64,000 nt of DNA from JAOPZW01 sp963803375 (GTDB taxonomy: Bacteria; Actinomycetota; Thermoleophilia; Solirubrobacterales; Solirubrobacteraceae): contig CAWDMB010000008.1 in the NCBI GenBank assembly GCA_963803375.1, positions 186,001-250,000 on the forward strand. The letters run 5' to 3'. The notes beneath the pieces were generated by a model. The model searched no databases, had not been told where the DNA came from, and saw nothing but the letters and a program-made list of their open reading frames with translations. The translations under genes were made by a program, and so were the position numbers. This document shows, piece after piece, positions 63,304 to 64,000 of the stretch (position 1 is its first letter; every line of letters starts with the position of its first letter).

Positions 63304-64000
63304 ATGAGCAGGTTCTTCAAGAGCGCAGCCTTCCCGATCCTGATCGTGGTCGTGCTCGCGTTCTTCGTCCAGAAGCTGATCTCGCCGAAGAACGAGGCGC
63401 GGGCCCCTTCCTACGGGGACTTCGTCACGCAGCTGCAGTCCGGCCAGGTCAAGACGGTCGACCTCAAGACGAAGGACAACACGATCAAGGTCAAGCTGCG
63501 CGACGGCGAGACCTACGAGCGCGGCTTCCTGCCCGACTCGGCCGACCGGCTCGAGGCGCGCCTGGAGGCCGCCAAGGCCCAGCGCAAGCTCCAGGACTAC
63601 GACGTCGAGGGCACCAAGAGCAACGGCTGGCTGTCGCTGCTGACCTACGTGCTGCCGTTCCTGATCTTCATCGGCTTCTGGATCTTCCTCATGAACCAGG
63701 TGCAGGGCGGCGGATCGAAGGTGATGTCGTTCGGCAAGTCTCGCGCCAAGCGCCTCAGCGTCGACTCGCCGAAGATCACGTTCCGCGACGTCGCGGGCGT
63801 CGACGAGGCCGTCGAGGAGCTACACGAGATCAAGGAGTTCCTCGAGAACCCCAAGAAGTTCCAGGCGCTCGGCGCGCGCATCCCCAAGGGCGTGCTCCTC
63901 TACGGGCCCCCGGGCACCGGCAAGACGCTGCTGGCGCGCGCCGTCGCCGGCGAGGCCGGGGTGCCGTTCTTCTCGATCTCGGGCTCGGACTTCGTCGAGA
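63304..64000 (+). CDS. ftsH: ATP-dependent zinc metalloprotease FtsH, N-terminal part; 3' end outside window
   Basis: This is a membrane-bound AAA+ protease for quality control of membrane and regulatory proteins. About 232 codons are present: a first helix (PILIVVVLAFFVQKLI), the extracytoplasmic domain (APSYGDFVTQLQSGQVKTV), a second helix (TYVLPFLIFIGFWIFLM), then TFRDVAGVDEAVEEL and Walker A GPPGTGKT. The window ends shortly after Walker A (SISGSDFVE), before Walker B and the HEXXH protease site. The N-terminal layout is standard. It follows hpt, as in many Gram-positive bacteria. Confidence 0.95.
   Translation, partial: MSRFFKSAAFPILIVVVLAFFVQKLISPKNEARAPSYGDFVTQLQSGQVKTVDLKTKDNTIKVKLRDGETYERGFLPDSADRLEARLEAAKAQRKLQDYDVEGTKSNGWLSLLTYVLPFLIFIGFWIFLMNQVQGGGSKVMSFGKSRAKRLSVDSPKITFRDVAGVDEAVEELHEIKEFLENPKKFQALGARIPKGVLLYGPPGTGKTLLARAVAGEAGVPFFSISGSDFVE

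Overview
The window is about 64 kb of very GC-rich DNA, visibly well over 70% G+C, with densely packed genes on both strands. The gene set points to an actinobacterium. It has a complete mce lipid-import operon of mycobacterial layout, an actinobacterial-type integration host factor, an F420-dependent (Ddn-like) reductase family protein, and many start codons placed 6-12 nt after a TANNNT -10 box, as in leaderless transcripts. Together with several short conserved proteins, this fits the class Thermoleophilia (Solirubrobacterales-like); that placement is an inference. I see no rRNA, tRNA, insertion sequence, prophage or CRISPR array.

Layout. 1-2670: end of an ammonium transporter, a P-II protein and a PucR-type regulator. 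2753-5396 (minus): a tail-anchored coiled-coil protein, a membrane protein and a lipoprotein. 5534-16634: mce operon (two YrbE permeases, a Mkl-type ATPase, six Mce proteins), then an RND/MMPL pump (16672-19335). 19388-22144: small redox, B3/B4-domain, membrane and VOC proteins. 22211-25616: integration host factor, an alpha-oxoamine synthase back to back with a GNAT-type acyltransferase, and a small protein. 25677-29545 (minus): a flavin monooxygenase and a thiamine-precursor ABC transporter under a TPP riboswitch. 29642-31946: MoxR ATPase and VWA protein. 31973-36628: Ddn-like reductase, a MarR/DJ-1 operon, and a DHA2 efflux pump divergent from an HxlR-SCP2 regulator. 36714-42267: accessory island with RtcB, PRPP synthetase, a phosphoribosyltransferase-hydrolase fusion, two tiny proteins and Hsp20. 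42399-46086 (minus): membrane protein, small protein, ArsA/Get3 ATPase and an exported glucuronyl-epimerase-like protein. 46212-49533: Ca2+/H+ exchanger, TerC and an aldo/keto reductase. 49614-55116: two small proteins, acyl-CoA dehydrogenase, PadR regulator, a 3-hydroxyacyl-CoA dehydrogenase/enoyl-CoA hydratase fusion and a sirtuin. 55132-58558 (minus): an uncharacterised protein and a three-domain wall hydrolase. 58814-64000: coiled-coil and SCP2-like proteins, a MerR-adenylate cyclase behind a structured leader, tilS, hpt and the start of ftsH.

How the genes fit together. Lipid handling is a theme: Mce import, an RND pump, beta-oxidation enzymes, SCP2-like domains and a possible sphingolipid-type enzyme pair. 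The thiamine transporter is controlled by a recognisable riboswitch. Several local regulators sit beside palindromes that overlap their promoters.

The items most worth a second look are the divergent oxoamine synthase/acyltransferase pair, the leader RNA before the MerR-cyclase, the SLT/degenerate-M23/LAS wall enzyme, the RtcB-PRPP-PRTase-Hsp20 island with a frameshift at the rtcB start, and the recurrent leaderless promoter pattern.
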